Part shown: piece by piece, positions 16,421-25,527 of the stretch
How positions within the stretch are numbered: position 1 is the stretch's first letter
How the letters are laid out: every line of letters starts with the position of its first letter
From: Marinitoga sp. 38H-ov
GTDB lineage: Bacteria > Thermotogota > Thermotogae > Petrotogales > Petrotogaceae
NCBI RefSeq assembly: GCF_011057715.1
Contig: NZ_LNGH01000010.1
Location: 1 to 63,313 of the forward strand
DNA length: 63,313 nt
Reading direction: 5' to 3'
Made by a program: the position numbers and the translations under genes
Notes under the pieces: generated by a model
What the model was told of the DNA's origin: nothing
Databases searched by the model: none
The model's input: only the letters and a program-made list of their open reading frames with translations

Positions 16421-16654
16421 ATGTTAGTTTTATCTAGAAAGCTAAATGAAGGAATAACAATAATGATCGAAGATAAAATATTAAAATTAAAAATTTTATC
16501 AATTGAAGGAAATGCTATCAAATTAGGTTTTGATGGTCCTAAGAATTTTAAAATATATAGAGAAGAAGTATATGAAAGTATAATGGAAGAGAATTTATCA
16601 GCAACAAAAGTTAAAGATATTTCGGAAGTTAAAAAATTATTTGAAAAAAAATAG
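16421..16654 (+). CDS. csrA: Carbon storage regulator CsrA
   Basis: The 77-residue RNA-binding regulator has the classic MLVLSRKLNEGITIMIEDKI start and ends after EEVYESIMEENL plus a short tail. As a dimer it binds GGA-containing hairpins, usually over the ribosome binding site of flagellin mRNA. The ATG at 16421 gives the canonical N-terminus, with AAAGGGG upstream. It is the last gene of the flagellar operon and is followed by a strong terminator. The adjacent FliW is its antagonist in Bacillus. Confidence 0.95.
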   Translation: MLVLSRKLNEGITIMIEDKILKLKILSIEGNAIKLGFDGPKNFKIYREEVYESIMEENLSATKVKDISEVKKLFEKK

Positions 16655-16671
16655 CCCAATGGGCTATTTTT
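16648..16671. terminator. Bidirectional terminator between csrA and tsaB
   Basis: Ten-bp stem AAAATAGCCC/GGGCTATTTT (16648-16657 with 16661-16670) and a 3-nt loop, flanked by A-runs and T-runs, between convergent genes; it overlaps both gene ends. Confidence 0.85.
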
Positions 16672-17344
16672 AATTATATGTATTCTCATCTATTTTAGTA
16701 TTATTTTTCTTTTCAAAGTTTTCAACAGCTAAAGGTTTTTGAAGATAAAGAACTTTTAAATCTTTAGGGGAAACAGCTTTATAATAATTATTTTCAATAT
16801 ATTCTATTATACTATTAGGAGATAATACGTATTGTATAGTTTCATTGTTTAATTTAAGCTTTTCCTTGAAAAATAAACTTTCTTCTCCTAATAAAATAGA
16901 GTCTTGGATAATATTTTTAAGATTGTTAATGGATATTAGATTTGGTTCAAAAATTGTTTTCCCGTTTTCAAAAATATGAACATATGCAGCGTCAACTCTG
17001 GCTTTTTTTAAAATAGCAATTTTTTTGTTTTTATCACCATTATAATTATTATATATTAATTCGGTTGAAATTATAGGGACAACTTTTTTATTTGTATTAA
17101 ATAATAATCCTTGTATAGAAGCAATAGAAATTCGTATACCTGTAAATGAGCCAGGTCCTATTGTGCATCCAAATAAATCAATGTTTTCTAAATTTAAATT
17201 ATTTTTTTTTAATAGTGAATCTATCATAGAGATAATGTAATTGCCAGAATTCTTTTCTTTATTTTCCATATAATAAATGTCGTTGTTACTTTTTAAAGAT
17301 ATTAGTAATCCATTATTTGATGCATCTATGCCTAAAATATTCAA
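16670..17344 (-). CDS. tsaB: tRNA threonylcarbamoyladenosine biosynthesis protein TsaB
   Basis: The 224-residue protein begins MNILGIDASNNGLLISL and has GCTIGPGSFTGIRISIASIQGL, the ASKHA-fold signature of TsaB. TsaB is the partner of TsaD in making t6A37 in ANN-decoding tRNAs and has no catalytic activity of its own. I use the TTG start at 17344 with GGTGGTGA upstream; an ORF extension to 17392 would overlap the divergent gene and lacks a ribosome site. It is transcribed alone, back to back with the YdjM-like gene. Confidence 0.85.
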   Translation of the reverse strand: MNILGIDASNNGLLISLKSNNDIYYMENKEKNSGNYIISMIDSLLKKNNLNLENIDLFGCTIGPGSFTGIRISIASIQGLLFNTNKKVVPIISTELIYNNYNGDKNKKIAILKKARVDAAYVHIFENGKTIFEPNLISINNLKNIIQDSILLGEESLFFKEKLKLNNETIQYVLSPNSIIEYIENNYYKAVSPKDLKVLYLQKPLAVENFEKKNNTKIDENTYN

Positions 17345-17371
17345 AATATCACCACCTGAAAGGAGAATAAT

Positions 17372-17911
17372 ATGCCAAATTTTAAAACACATATAATAAC
17401 AGGTATTTTATTTTATCCAACATATTTTTTGTTATATTCATTTATAATGGATATATTAAATATAGAATTTTATCCAAATGAATCATTGATTTTAGTATCT
17501 TTTTTCTTTTTTGTTTTAGGATCAGATTTACCAGACGTGGATCATAATTTTTCATTGATAAATAAAATTTTTCGAATACTATTAGTTGGTTTAAGTATTT
17601 CTATAATATATAAAATTTCGAGATATTATGATTTTATATCTTTTTTGACAACTAGAAGGTATATTTTAAATACATTCTATATAATATTAGGAATAGTATT
17701 GGGAGGAATACTCGGATTGTTCTTTAATAAAATCACAAAGCATAGAGGGAAATGGCATAATCCTATTACGGGAATACTTATAGGTATCATAACCTATATA
17801 TTAATTACAAATAATTATTATTTTATCGACTTTAATGCATTATTTATATCACTATCAATAGTATTTGGTTTTTTTATACATATATTATTAGATTATAAAT
17901 TTAAATCTTGA
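17372..17911 (+). CDS. Membrane-bound metal-dependent hydrolase-like protein (YdjM/DUF457)
   Basis: A 179-residue membrane protein with about four hydrophobic helices and the YdjM-type polar motifs: an early FKTHIITG His, then GSDLPDVDHNFS (Asp, Asp, His) and KHRGKWHNPITG between helices, and a final IHILLDY. These His and Asp residues are the proposed metal ligands of the family, whose substrate is unknown. AAAGGAGAATA precedes the ATG. Its 3' end overlaps the end of the convergent TPR-like gene by 19 nt, with no terminator in between. Confidence 0.7.
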   Translation: MPNFKTHIITGILFYPTYFLLYSFIMDILNIEFYPNESLILVSFFFFVLGSDLPDVDHNFSLINKIFRILLVGLSISIIYKISRYYDFISFLTTRRYILNTFYIILGIVLGGILGLFFNKITKHRGKWHNPITGILIGIITYILITNNYYFIDFNALFISLSIVFGFFIHILLDYKFKS

Positions 17912-19260
17912 TTTTGTTTCTTTTTATGAGCCATTTTATATGCCATCATAGCCTGTTCAACTTCGTTTAATTCTTCGAGTATTCGAGCCATTAATATATA
18001 TGTTTTATAATCATTTGGATTTTTAAGTAATAATTTTTCTGATACTTTTAAGGCAATTTTATGTAGTTTTAATTTCATATAAAATTCAATGCTTTTATGT
18101 GATGGGAAAAAATAAGGAATAAAAAATATGAAAATTAGAAAAAATATAAATATTCCAAAAAGAAAATAATAAAAATTATTTAAAGTATTTACATTTTCAA
18201 CTTCTGATGAATTTTTTGTTGTTTCTGTACTTTTAATGGTTTCATTTTTTAATGAGGAGTTGTCTATAATATTTTTCAGCTCAATTAGTTCACTTTTTAA
18301 AGGATCTTTTGATTTATCTATTAAAAAAGATATTTTTTCAGGAATATCTTTAAATATAATTTTATTTGAACTTTCAATTCTAATTCTAACGGTTTTTATA
18401 ATTCCGGTTAATAATGTATACAATGTATTCTTTTCAATACTTAAATTTAAAACTTCATCAGTAATGTCTAAAATATTTAGGGTAAAAATTTCTAATTCAT
18501 CAGGATTTATTATATAAATATTTGAAGAAAGTTGCCCTATTTTAGATTTAAGATCAAAATATTTATTTAATAGCGAATATGTTTGTAACTCTTCAGGAGT
18601 TATAATTCCTTGATTTTTTAAGAAATCAAGTAATTTAAAGGCCCCCAAATAATTATTTTCATCTAAGAAATAAGTTGAATTATTTAGAATGTAATTAATA
18701 TCTTTTAATTTAGATTTAGGAATAAATTTTATAACAAATTTTTCCATATCCTTATCTAAAAAAACAGGAGATTTAATAGATTTGTCTATAAAAATTTGTA
18801 GAAATCCTTGATATGTAAATGGCGATATATATTTTTCAATACCTTCCAATTTATATAAATATTTATATGAACTTAATTCCATAATGCCTGTTTCAATAAT
18901 TCTTTTTAAAGTAACAGGGATTTGAGGGAAAATTTTTAATAATAGTTGTGTTTCTTCAAAATTTAGTGAATTATTATATAAACCTAATGAGCTACAAAAT
19001 TTATTAAAATTTTCCTGAATTAAAGGTTCTAAAAAAGGAGCATTTCTATAATTTTCAAAAAAATATTTTTTCGATGATAATACTTCTCCTAAAATACCAA
19101 TTGAAGGGTCAGTTGGGTTTTCTGCTATATATTTAACAAATTCACCCCAAGCATTTTCTAAAGTATCTGGCATTTTAGATAGATTTTTTATATCATCAAT
19201 AGTAATAGAGAGTATAATAACTGAAAATAATAAAAATGAAAATGTTATTAACTTTTTCAT
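17893..19260 (-). CDS. Membrane-anchored protein with C-terminal TPR-like segment
   Basis: I do not recognise the family. The 455-residue protein starts with a signal peptide (KLITFSFLLFSVIILSI), followed by about 340 mostly helical residues, a single transmembrane segment (about 373-396, FYYFLFGIFIFFLIFIFFI), and a cytoplasmic tail of about 55 residues that resembles one or two TPR helices (KNPNDYKTYILMARILEE). The large domain would be outside. It starts 1 nt after the AI-2E transporter stop region and is probably the distal gene of the ansA-transporter operon. GGAGC lies before the ATG. Confidence 0.6.
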   Translation of the reverse strand: MKKLITFSFLLFSVIILSITIDDIKNLSKMPDTLENAWGEFVKYIAENPTDPSIGILGEVLSSKKYFFENYRNAPFLEPLIQENFNKFCSSLGLYNNSLNFEETQLLLKIFPQIPVTLKRIIETGIMELSSYKYLYKLEGIEKYISPFTYQGFLQIFIDKSIKSPVFLDKDMEKFVIKFIPKSKLKDINYILNNSTYFLDENNYLGAFKLLDFLKNQGIITPEELQTYSLLNKYFDLKSKIGQLSSNIYIINPDELEIFTLNILDITDEVLNLSIEKNTLYTLLTGIIKTVRIRIESSNKIIFKDIPEKISFLIDKSKDPLKSELIELKNIIDNSSLKNETIKSTETTKNSSEVENVNTLNNFYYFLFGIFIFFLIFIFFIPYFFPSHKSIEFYMKLKLHKIALKVSEKLLLKNPNDYKTYILMARILEELNEVEQAMMAYKMAHKKKQNQDLNL

Positions 19261-19261
19261 C

Positions 19262-20275
19262 TTAGCTCCTTTCTAATTCAGGTTTTATATAAGTATTCCA
19301 AAAAACTTTTATTATCATAGCAATAGGTACAGCAATTAAAGCTCCAGTAAGGTTTATTAAAGACCCTAAAATTAATAATGAGAATATTGTAACTACAGGA
19401 TTTACTCTTCCATAATCTTTCATTATAGATATAAAAATTATGAAAGCTATTCCATGTATAATAGACATTATTATTAAAAAAATCAGCATGGTCGTAATCC
19501 CGCTAGATACACCTACTATAATCATAGGTATAAATTCTAATACTACACCTATAACAGGAATGAAATTAGTAACAGCTGCCCAGAAACTCAGCAATAATTG
19601 ATATTTAATTCCCAAAAAAGACATTACAAAGAAAGCAGAAACTCCTACAAAAGCTGATGCAAATAGAGTAGCTACCACATAATGTTCTATTTGATTAAAT
19701 GTTTCATTATAGAATGCTTTAGCAGAATTTCGTAATGATTTTGGGTATAAATATTGTAATTTTTGTTTAAAAGAGTCAAAATAAAAGCTAAAATATATAG
19801 TGCCTATAGTTAAGAAAAATAAAAAAGTAAATGCTTTTTGACCATATGTGGGAATTAATTCTATTATATTTGATAATAGTTCAATAATTTTTGGTTGAAG
19901 ACCATTCATAAAATTTTCAATATTATTTATAATATTTTCTGGCTGATTTTGTAATAGTATTTTCCATTGAGCCTTTTGAAAGAAATCATTGAGAAAAATA
20001 ATAAAATTACTTATTTCTTTTATTACTGTAGGTATTAATAATACTAATAATAAGTATAAGAAAAATAATGAGGATATTAATGATATTACTGTAGCGATTT
20101 TCATAGGGATTTTAAAATAATTTAATCCTTTAGCTATTAAGTTTATAGCTAAAACAAAACCTAAAGTAAATATAATAATAGTAAATACATCCGTTGAAAT
20201 GAAGGATATACTTATAAATAATAAAAGATATATAACTGTAAATAAAGCACCTCTAAGGTTAGTGCTTAGTTTCAT
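19262..20275 (-). CDS. AI-2E family transporter
   Basis: The 337-residue membrane protein has about eight hydrophobic segments in the AI-2E/TqsA family pattern: paired helices at the N-terminus, a long amphipathic soluble stretch (about 75-150), and C-terminal helices with AVTNFIPVIGVVLEFIPMIIVG and NLTGALIAVPIAM, the typical family motif blocks. Members export varied substrates or act as Na+/H+ antiporters; the name says little about the cargo. I chose the ATG at 20275 (MKLSTNL), behind GGAG. It begins within the stop region of the asparaginase gene, so translation is coupled. Confidence 0.85.
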   Translation of the reverse strand: MKLSTNLRGALFTVIYLLLFISISFISTDVFTIIIFTLGFVLAINLIAKGLNYFKIPMKIATVISLISSLFFLYLLLVLLIPTVIKEISNFIIFLNDFFQKAQWKILLQNQPENIINNIENFMNGLQPKIIELLSNIIELIPTYGQKAFTFLFFLTIGTIYFSFYFDSFKQKLQYLYPKSLRNSAKAFYNETFNQIEHYVVATLFASAFVGVSAFFVMSFLGIKYQLLLSFWAAVTNFIPVIGVVLEFIPMIIVGVSSGITTMLIFLIIMSIIHGIAFIIFISIMKDYGRVNPVVTIFSLLILGSLINLTGALIAVPIAMIIKVFWNTYIKPELERS

Positions 20276-20276
20276 T

Positions 20277-21263
20277 TTAATCAACTCCATTAAATTCAAA
20301 GTATTTTCTTAATTCTTCAATATTATTTGTTACACCTAATGCTACTGTTAATTTAATTCTAGCTTTTTGACCTGATACTTCATTGCCTAAAATAGCCCCT
20401 TTATTTTTTAAATCTGCACCGCCACCATGATATCCATACACACCTAATACTCTTCCTTTAAAGCATCTTGATACGACAATAACAGGTATATTTTTTTCTT
20501 TTACTAACCATTCTATTTTATCGGCAACTTTTGGTGGAACATTACCTCTTCCAAACCCTTCAACAACAACTCCTTTAAATCCTAGTTCTGGTAAAATGCT
20601 TAATATAGACCCGTCATCGCCTGTATATGTTTTAATTAATGCAACCTTATCTTCTACGTCAATAGCATCAATATGCATACGTAATAATGACTCTCTATAA
20701 AATATTATAGCATCTTCATCAACTATTCCAAGTGGTCCATAACCTGGGGAATCAAATGTAGCTACATTACTAGTATAAGTTTTTGTAACTTCTCTTGCAG
20801 AATGTATTTCATCATTTAAACATACAAGAACACCTTTATTATAAGCCTTGTTTGATGAAGCGACTCTAACAGATGAAATTAAGTTTGCAGGGCCATCTGT
20901 GCTAGGTTCATTCCAATTTCTCATAGCTGCAGTTAATACTATGGGTTTTTTTTCGTTTAAAACTAAATCTAAAAAGTATGCAGTTTCTTCTAAGGTATCA
21001 GTTCCATGGGTTATTACAACACCATCTATTTCATCTTTAGAAAGAATATTTTTTACAAATTTTGATAATTCAAACATAATTTTTGGAGTCATATGAGGAC
21101 TTGGTATATTAGAAAATTCGATTAATTCTGTTTCTGCAATTTTCTTTAATTCGGGTATTTCATTTAAATGTTTATTTCTTTCTTCTGAAGGTATTACACC
21201 TAAAAGTGGATTATGTTCCATTGCTATTGTACCGCCAGTAGTAATTATAGCTATTTTTCCCAT
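20277..21263 (-). CDS. ansA: L-asparaginase
   Basis: A 328-residue asparaginase with both catalytic triads in view: IITTGGTIAM near the N-terminus (first Thr), then VITHGTDTLEETAYFLDL (second Thr and Asp) and a Lys-containing strand AAMRN. There is no signal peptide, so it is the cytoplasmic type, which converts asparagine to aspartate and ammonia. The C-terminal part (VVEGFGRGNVPPK, then VVSRCFKGRV) is normal for the family. The start has AAAGGAGA. It heads an operon with the AI-2E transporter and the TPR-like gene. Confidence 0.93.
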   Translation of the reverse strand: MGKIAIITTGGTIAMEHNPLLGVIPSEERNKHLNEIPELKKIAETELIEFSNIPSPHMTPKIMFELSKFVKNILSKDEIDGVVITHGTDTLEETAYFLDLVLNEKKPIVLTAAMRNWNEPSTDGPANLISSVRVASSNKAYNKGVLVCLNDEIHSAREVTKTYTSNVATFDSPGYGPLGIVDEDAIIFYRESLLRMHIDAIDVEDKVALIKTYTGDDGSILSILPELGFKGVVVEGFGRGNVPPKVADKIEWLVKEKNIPVIVVSRCFKGRVLGVYGYHGGGADLKNKGAILGNEVSGQKARIKLTVALGVTNNIEELRKYFEFNGVD

Positions 21264-21282
21264 AAATATCTCCTTTCATTTA

Positions 21283-22551
21283 TTATGTAACTTTTATTTT
21301 TGATACATAAAAAGGTATTAAAGTATTATTTGGATAGAAATAATAACCATAACCATCAAAAAAATATTTTATATTAAATTTTTCAAGATCAATTTTTTCA
21401 AATTTAATATTATCATATTTATTTTTTATATATTCCATATTTAAAGTATTTTCTTCCTTAGAAATAGTGCATGTAGAGTATACTATAGTTCCTTCGCTTT
21501 TTATTAAATTTTCTATAGCATTCTCAATTAAGTCTCTTTGTGTCTTTGAATATAAATTAAATTCTTTTTTTGTTATTCTATGTATAACTTCAGGGTGTAT
21601 TGAAGTAGTTCCTAATGAAGAACATGGTGCATCAATAAGTATTTTATCATATTTTTCTTCAGAATACTCTATTCCGGAAATTAATTTAGTATTTATTATA
21701 TCTATACCAAGTCTTTTACTATTTGAATTAACTAATTCAAGTCTATCAATATCAATGTCTAATGCTAATATAGTTCCAGTATTATTCATCAATTGAGCTA
21801 ATTCTGTGGTTTTTCCTCCTGGTGCGGAACACATATCAAGAACTTTTTCTCCTGCCTTTGGATCTAAAATTAAAGGTATTATTTGAGAACTTTCATGTTG
21901 AATATAAAAATATCCGTTTTTATAATATTCGGTATTTTCCAAAGGAAATTTTGGATTTTTTATAATAATTCCAAAAGGGGAATGTATTGTTAATTCGGCA
22001 TCATAATCATTTAAAATATTAAATAATTCTTCTCTAGAAATTTTTAAAGTATTTGTTCTTAAAGTAAGTGGATTAATAGAATAGCTTTTTTTCATAAATT
22101 CTTCTACAAAATCTTTTGGAAAATTCTCATTTAAATAATCATATAACCATTTTGGGATTGAATATTGTATCCATTTAGGCAACTTAATTTCATCTTTTCT
22201 ACTCAATAAATTTTTTAATGTAGCATTTACAAAACCTCTAACTTTTTTGTTTTTAGCAATTTTTACCGTTTCATTTACTGCTACATATGGTTTGAAATTA
22301 TTTAAAATTTGATAAGCGCCTAACCTTAAAATCCATTTTGATGCAGGAGGAATATTTTTATAATTTTTTATAAGTTTTTTTAAATAAAAGTCTATTTTAA
22401 CAAGATTTCTAATAGTGCCCCATACGAGATTTTTTAATAAAGCCATATCTTGATTTGAATAAATATTTGTAAAATAATCAAAAGATTTTTGTGGAATATA
22501 ATGTTTTTTATCAAATTCTCTTAGTAAAAGATAAGCATCTTTTCTAACCAT
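21283..22551 (-). CDS. rsmB: 16S rRNA (cytosine967-C5)-methyltransferase RsmB
   Basis: The 422-residue protein joins an N-terminal NusB-like RNA-binding domain (about 1-130, with LRLGAYQILN) to a C-terminal m5C methyltransferase. The SAM loop is EKVLDMCSAPGGKTTELAQ, the catalytic centre holds DAPCSSLG and YSTCTIS, with the two cysteines used by the RsmB/RsmF class. It methylates C967 of 16S rRNA in the cytoplasm. I place the start at ATG 22551 (MVRKDAY) behind GAGGTGA; a GTG three codons upstream lies inside that site. Followed by ansA after 19 nt. Confidence 0.9.
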   Translation of the reverse strand: MVRKDAYLLLREFDKKHYIPQKSFDYFTNIYSNQDMALLKNLVWGTIRNLVKIDFYLKKLIKNYKNIPPASKWILRLGAYQILNNFKPYVAVNETVKIAKNKKVRGFVNATLKNLLSRKDEIKLPKWIQYSIPKWLYDYLNENFPKDFVEEFMKKSYSINPLTLRTNTLKISREELFNILNDYDAELTIHSPFGIIIKNPKFPLENTEYYKNGYFYIQHESSQIIPLILDPKAGEKVLDMCSAPGGKTTELAQLMNNTGTILALDIDIDRLELVNSNSKRLGIDIINTKLISGIEYSEEKYDKILIDAPCSSLGTTSIHPEVIHRITKKEFNLYSKTQRDLIENAIENLIKSEGTIVYSTCTISKEENTLNMEYIKNKYDNIKFEKIDLEKFNIKYFFDGYGYYFYPNNTLIPFYVSKIKVT

Positions 22552-22599
22552 AATAATCACCTCTTTTGATTATTATACCAAAGGTATATTACAGAAAAA

Positions 22600-22625
22600 A
22601 ATAATCCAGCCAAAGCTGGATTATT
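22600..22625 (-). terminator. Intrinsic terminator of the decarboxylase gene
   Basis: Eleven-bp stem (22600-22610 with 22615-22625), 4-nt loop, T-run on the minus strand; it contains the gene's stop codon. Confidence 0.85.
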
Positions 22626-23769
22626 CTGTGTAATTTAAAATTTCTTTTAATTCATCAATTGTATACACTTTTGGTGGTTCAATACCATTAAAATGAGCAG
22701 CATATTCAACAGTATATGCACCAGTATTAATAAAATAAACAATATCTTCGTATTCTATATTAGCAGGTAATTCAATATCTTCATATATAGTATCAACACT
22801 ATCGCAAGTAGGACCAGCTAATGTATATACATCAGTTTCAGTATAATCCTTTCCTTCTACTTGTATTTCATATTGGAAGTTTTCAATTGTTTCCATTAGT
22901 CCATGGAAAACACCGGCATCTAAATATAACCATTTTTTAGATCCTTTCCTACTCTTTAAAATAACTCTTGTAACCATTATACCTGCATCTCCAACCATTG
23001 ATCTACCTGGTTCTGTAATTATCATTAAATTTTTATGTTTCCATAAATATTCGTTAATAGAATCATCAACAACTTTTCCTATTTCTTCAACAGATGGTAT
23101 AGGTTTTGTATGTTGTACAGGTATTCCACCACCTAAATTGAGCATTTTTAATTCAATACCTTCTTTTAATAATTTATTAAATACAACGCTTGATTCAAGA
23201 ATGGCTTCTTGCCATTTGTATTTATTATATGATTGTGATCCAACATGGAAACTAACACCAAAAGGCTTTAAACCATGTTTATTTGCCCATCTTAGGATAT
23301 TTATAACATGATCAATATCTGTACCAAACTTTCCTGATAAAGGCCAATCGCTGTCAGAAGAACTAGTTGCAATTCTTGCGTATACTTTCGATCCTGGAGC
23401 ATTTCTAGCAACCTTTTCTACTTCTAATTCGCTATCTACAGAAAAATATTCTATCCCTATTTCCCAAGCATATGCAATATCTTTTTCTTTTTTTATTGGA
23501 TTTCCAAAACTCATCTTTTTAGGACTTACCCCTAAAGATAATAACTTATTTATTTCACCAACAGAAGCTACATCAAATGAAGATCCCATATCTCTTAATG
23601 CTTTTAAAATTTCAATATGAGAATTTGCTTTTACTGCATAAAAAATATCAACATTTTTCATCGATTCTTTTAATCTCATATAATTTTTTTTAACTTGATC
23701 AACATCAATTACTAAAAATGGCGTTTCCAATTTTTTAGCAGCTTCTCTTATTAAATTTGTGACTTCCAT
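22621..23769 (-). CDS. Lysine/ornithine decarboxylase (fold type III, PLP-dependent)
   Basis: The 382-residue alanine-racemase-fold enzyme has the PLP lysine in FYAVKANSHIEIL, the glycine-rich phosphate-binding LGGGIPV, the EPGRSMVGDAG segment and the active-site GPTCDSVD with the catalytic Cys of eukaryote-like ornithine decarboxylases. It makes putrescine or cadaverine for polyamines. The Thermotoga maritima homologue acts on both lysine and ornithine, and I expect the same here; diaminopimelate decarboxylase is less likely given the length and CDSVD motif. GGGAGGG precedes the ATG. Transcribed alone with its own terminator. Confidence 0.88.
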   Translation of the reverse strand: MEVTNLIREAAKKLETPFLVIDVDQVKKNYMRLKESMKNVDIFYAVKANSHIEILKALRDMGSSFDVASVGEINKLLSLGVSPKKMSFGNPIKKEKDIAYAWEIGIEYFSVDSELEVEKVARNAPGSKVYARIATSSSDSDWPLSGKFGTDIDHVINILRWANKHGLKPFGVSFHVGSQSYNKYKWQEAILESSVVFNKLLKEGIELKMLNLGGGIPVQHTKPIPSVEEIGKVVDDSINEYLWKHKNLMIITEPGRSMVGDAGIMVTRVILKSRKGSKKWLYLDAGVFHGLMETIENFQYEIQVEGKDYTETDVYTLAGPTCDSVDTIYEDIELPANIEYEDIVYFINTGAYTVEYAAHFNGIEPPKVYTIDELKEILNYTE

Positions 23770-23810
23770 GGTTTCCCTCCCACTTTATAAAGATGGGAAT
23801 ATGATAAACC

Positions 23811-23837
23811 AATTATGTTACTAATACTAACATAATT
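23811..23837. repeat. Inverted repeat upstream of the decarboxylase gene
   Basis: Perfect 10-bp arms (23811-23820 and 23828-23837) around 7 nt, about 42 bp upstream of the decarboxylase start. There is no T-run, so an operator or RNA hairpin is more likely than a terminator. Role unknown. Confidence 0.35.
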
Positions 23838-23876
23838 GTTTAACAAAAAGCGCATTTTATATTAAATAATAATTTT

Positions 23877-24668
23877 TTATGAAATCGAATCTATATCTAT
23901 TTCAAATTTTTCCAATAATTTTTTTGTTAATTCATATTCTGATTCAGATAATTCGCCAATAAATACTTCTTCATTAAAAACTTCAGAAAAACCTGAAATA
24001 AAAGCATCAGCCATTTCATCTATACTTATATTTCTTTTTAGTATGGATTTTATATCAATTACTTTATTTTTTAAATGATTATATAATTTTTCTTTTTTAT
24101 CATTTTTCATTTTAAAAGAATTTACATAATTTTCTAATGGAAATTCTATAGGTATAGAACCATGTTGTAAAATATATTGATCATTTCTATATTGAGCGCT
24201 ACCAATAAATTTTTTCTTATCAATGGTTATTTCATATATAGATGGAGCATCATAACAAGCTGGTGTGTTTAAATGTTTATTTTTATTTTTTTCAACATCA
24301 CAATTAATATTTAGTTTTTTTAAACTTTTTATTAATGCCTCTGCTATTATCTTATAACTACCTATAACATTATTAGGTAATAATGGATGATTAGTATTAG
24401 AAGAAAAAAGATAAGTTAATTCTTTATGGTGTAAAACAGCTCTTCCACCTGTTGGACGTCTTACAATATCAATATTATTATTCTTTAAATAGGTAATATC
24501 TATATCTTCTAATTTTTGGAATCTTCCTAATGATAATGTGGGTAATGTCCATTCATACAATCTAATAGTTGTAGGTTGTAAATTTTTACCAACATGTTTA
24601 GCTATTGATAAATCACAAGCCATATTCCATGATCCCATATGATAAGTATCTATAATGAGACGAATCAT
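23877..24668 (-). CDS. Lipoate-protein ligase / octanoyltransferase family protein
   Basis: A 263-residue protein of the biotin/lipoyl transferase fold: LSLGRFQK near residue 50, RRPTGGRAVLHHKELTYL (the lipoate-binding loop) and KKFIGSAQYRNDQYILQHGSIPIEF (the Lys-containing segment). The cysteine-containing TPACYDAP stretch could be the catalytic Cys of an LipM-type octanoyltransferase, so ligase versus transferase is open. It modifies lipoyl domains of 2-oxoacid dehydrogenases or GcvH. It overlaps the rsmG stop by 4 nt. A radical SAM protein at 39026 might be a lipoyl synthase partner. Confidence 0.75.
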   Translation of the reverse strand: MIRLIIDTYHMGSWNMACDLSIAKHVGKNLQPTTIRLYEWTLPTLSLGRFQKLEDIDITYLKNNNIDIVRRPTGGRAVLHHKELTYLFSSNTNHPLLPNNVIGSYKIIAEALIKSLKKLNINCDVEKNKNKHLNTPACYDAPSIYEITIDKKKFIGSAQYRNDQYILQHGSIPIEFPLENYVNSFKMKNDKKEKLYNHLKNKVIDIKSILKRNISIDEMADAFISGFSEVFNEEVFIGELSESEYELTKKLLEKFEIDIDSIS

Positions 24669-25369
24669 TGTATACCTCCTAATGGTTTTTTAATAGCCAT
24701 ACCTATTTTTCTTGGAAATGATGAAGGTGTTTCTTTAATTTTTTTTAGAATTATAAAATATCTATCCTTTTCGAATAAAGTATAATTAAATTCATCTAAA
24801 ATCTCAAAATATATTTTCTTTGCTGCGATTTTTAAATATTTCCTTTCTTCTTTATATGATGGCCCTTTGTATAAGAATAATGTTCCGTTTATTTTTAATA
24901 ATGGAGCTGCATATTCTAATAGTACATCACTTCTTGAAACGGCTTTTGCAGTTGCATAATCAAAAGAATTTAAATGATTTTTCGAAAAATTCTCTACACG
25001 ATCACATACAGGATTAACATTATATAATTTAATATTATTTGTAAAGTAAGAAACAGCTTTTATTTTTTTCTCTATACTATCCAAAAGTGTAAAATTAATA
25101 TTTGGAAAAAGTATAGACAGAGGAATTCCCGGAATTCCACCGCCAGTTCCAATATCAATAAAATTTGAATTAGAATCAAGAGAAGTAAATTTTATAAATG
25201 GGTAAATACTATCAACAATAAGTGATTTTGTAGCTTCTTCTACATCTTTTATTGCAGTAAGGTTAACAGGGTAATTTATTATTAATTCAATAAACTTATT
25301 CAAGTTATTATATGAATTTTCGTTCAAAAAAATTTCATATTTTTCAAGAATTCTCAATAAAAAATTCAT
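24665..25369 (-). CDS. rsmG: 16S rRNA (guanine527-N7)-methyltransferase RsmG
   Basis: The 234-residue enzyme (GidB) has the SAM-binding sequence FIDIGTGGGIPGIPLSILFP, then LLDSIEKKIKAV and the later ATAKAVSR segment typical of RsmG. It adds a methyl group to G527 of 16S rRNA. I use the ATG at 25369, with AGGAGG 8 nt upstream; an in-frame TTG 6 nt earlier is less well placed. Its 5' end overlaps the -35 of the divergent tRNA-Ser promoter. It is co-transcribed with the lipoate ligase gene. Confidence 0.9.
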   Translation of the reverse strand: MNFLLRILEKYEIFLNENSYNNLNKFIELIINYPVNLTAIKDVEEATKSLIVDSIYPFIKFTSLDSNSNFIDIGTGGGIPGIPLSILFPNINFTLLDSIEKKIKAVSYFTNNIKLYNVNPVCDRVENFSKNHLNSFDYATAKAVSRSDVLLEYAAPLLKINGTLFLYKGPSYKEERKYLKIAAKKIYFEILDEFNYTLFEKDRYFIILKKIKETPSSFPRKIGMAIKKPLGGIQ

Positions 25370-25397
25370 TGACAAGTACCTCCTAATGTGGTATAAT
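25369..25397 (+). promoter_or_regulatory. Perfect consensus promoter for tRNA-Ser(TGA)
   Basis: TTGACA (25369-25374), 17 nt, TATAAT (25392-25397), with the tRNA beginning 7 nt after the -10. The -35 shares its first base with the start codon of the divergent rsmG. Confidence 0.88.
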
Positions 25398-25404
25398 AAT
25401 CCTT

Positions 25405-25493
25405 GGAGACGTAGCCTAATTGGCTAAGGCGTCGGTCTTGAAAACCGATGGGGTTGACGCCCCGTGTGGGTTCGAGTCCCACCGTCTCCGCCA
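25405..25493 (+). tRNA. tRNA-Ser (anticodon TGA)
   Basis: An 89-nt class II tRNA with acceptor stem GGAGACG/CGTCTCC, anticodon stem TCGGT/ACCGA with loop CTTGAAA (anticodon TGA at 25439-25441), long variable arm, T-loop GTTCGAG and encoded CCA end. It reads UCA and other UCN codons, which are common in this AT-rich genome. Confidence 0.97.
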
Positions 25494-25498
25494 ATATT

Positions 25499-25525
25499 AA
25501 ACCGCCCAATTTTTGGGCGGTTTTT
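25499..25525 (+). terminator. Intrinsic terminator of tRNA-Ser
   Basis: Ten-bp stem (25499-25508 with 25516-25525 approximately) built on ACCGCCC/GGGCGGT, followed by TTTTT; 6 nt after the tRNA CCA. It also lies beside the end of the convergent lepB. Confidence 0.85.
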
Positions 25526-25527
25526 GG

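Noticed and set aside
22621-23769. Diaminopimelate decarboxylase
   Set aside because: Shorter than LysA and carries the GPTCDSVD site of ornithine-type decarboxylases; LysA would be longer and sit with lysine genes.
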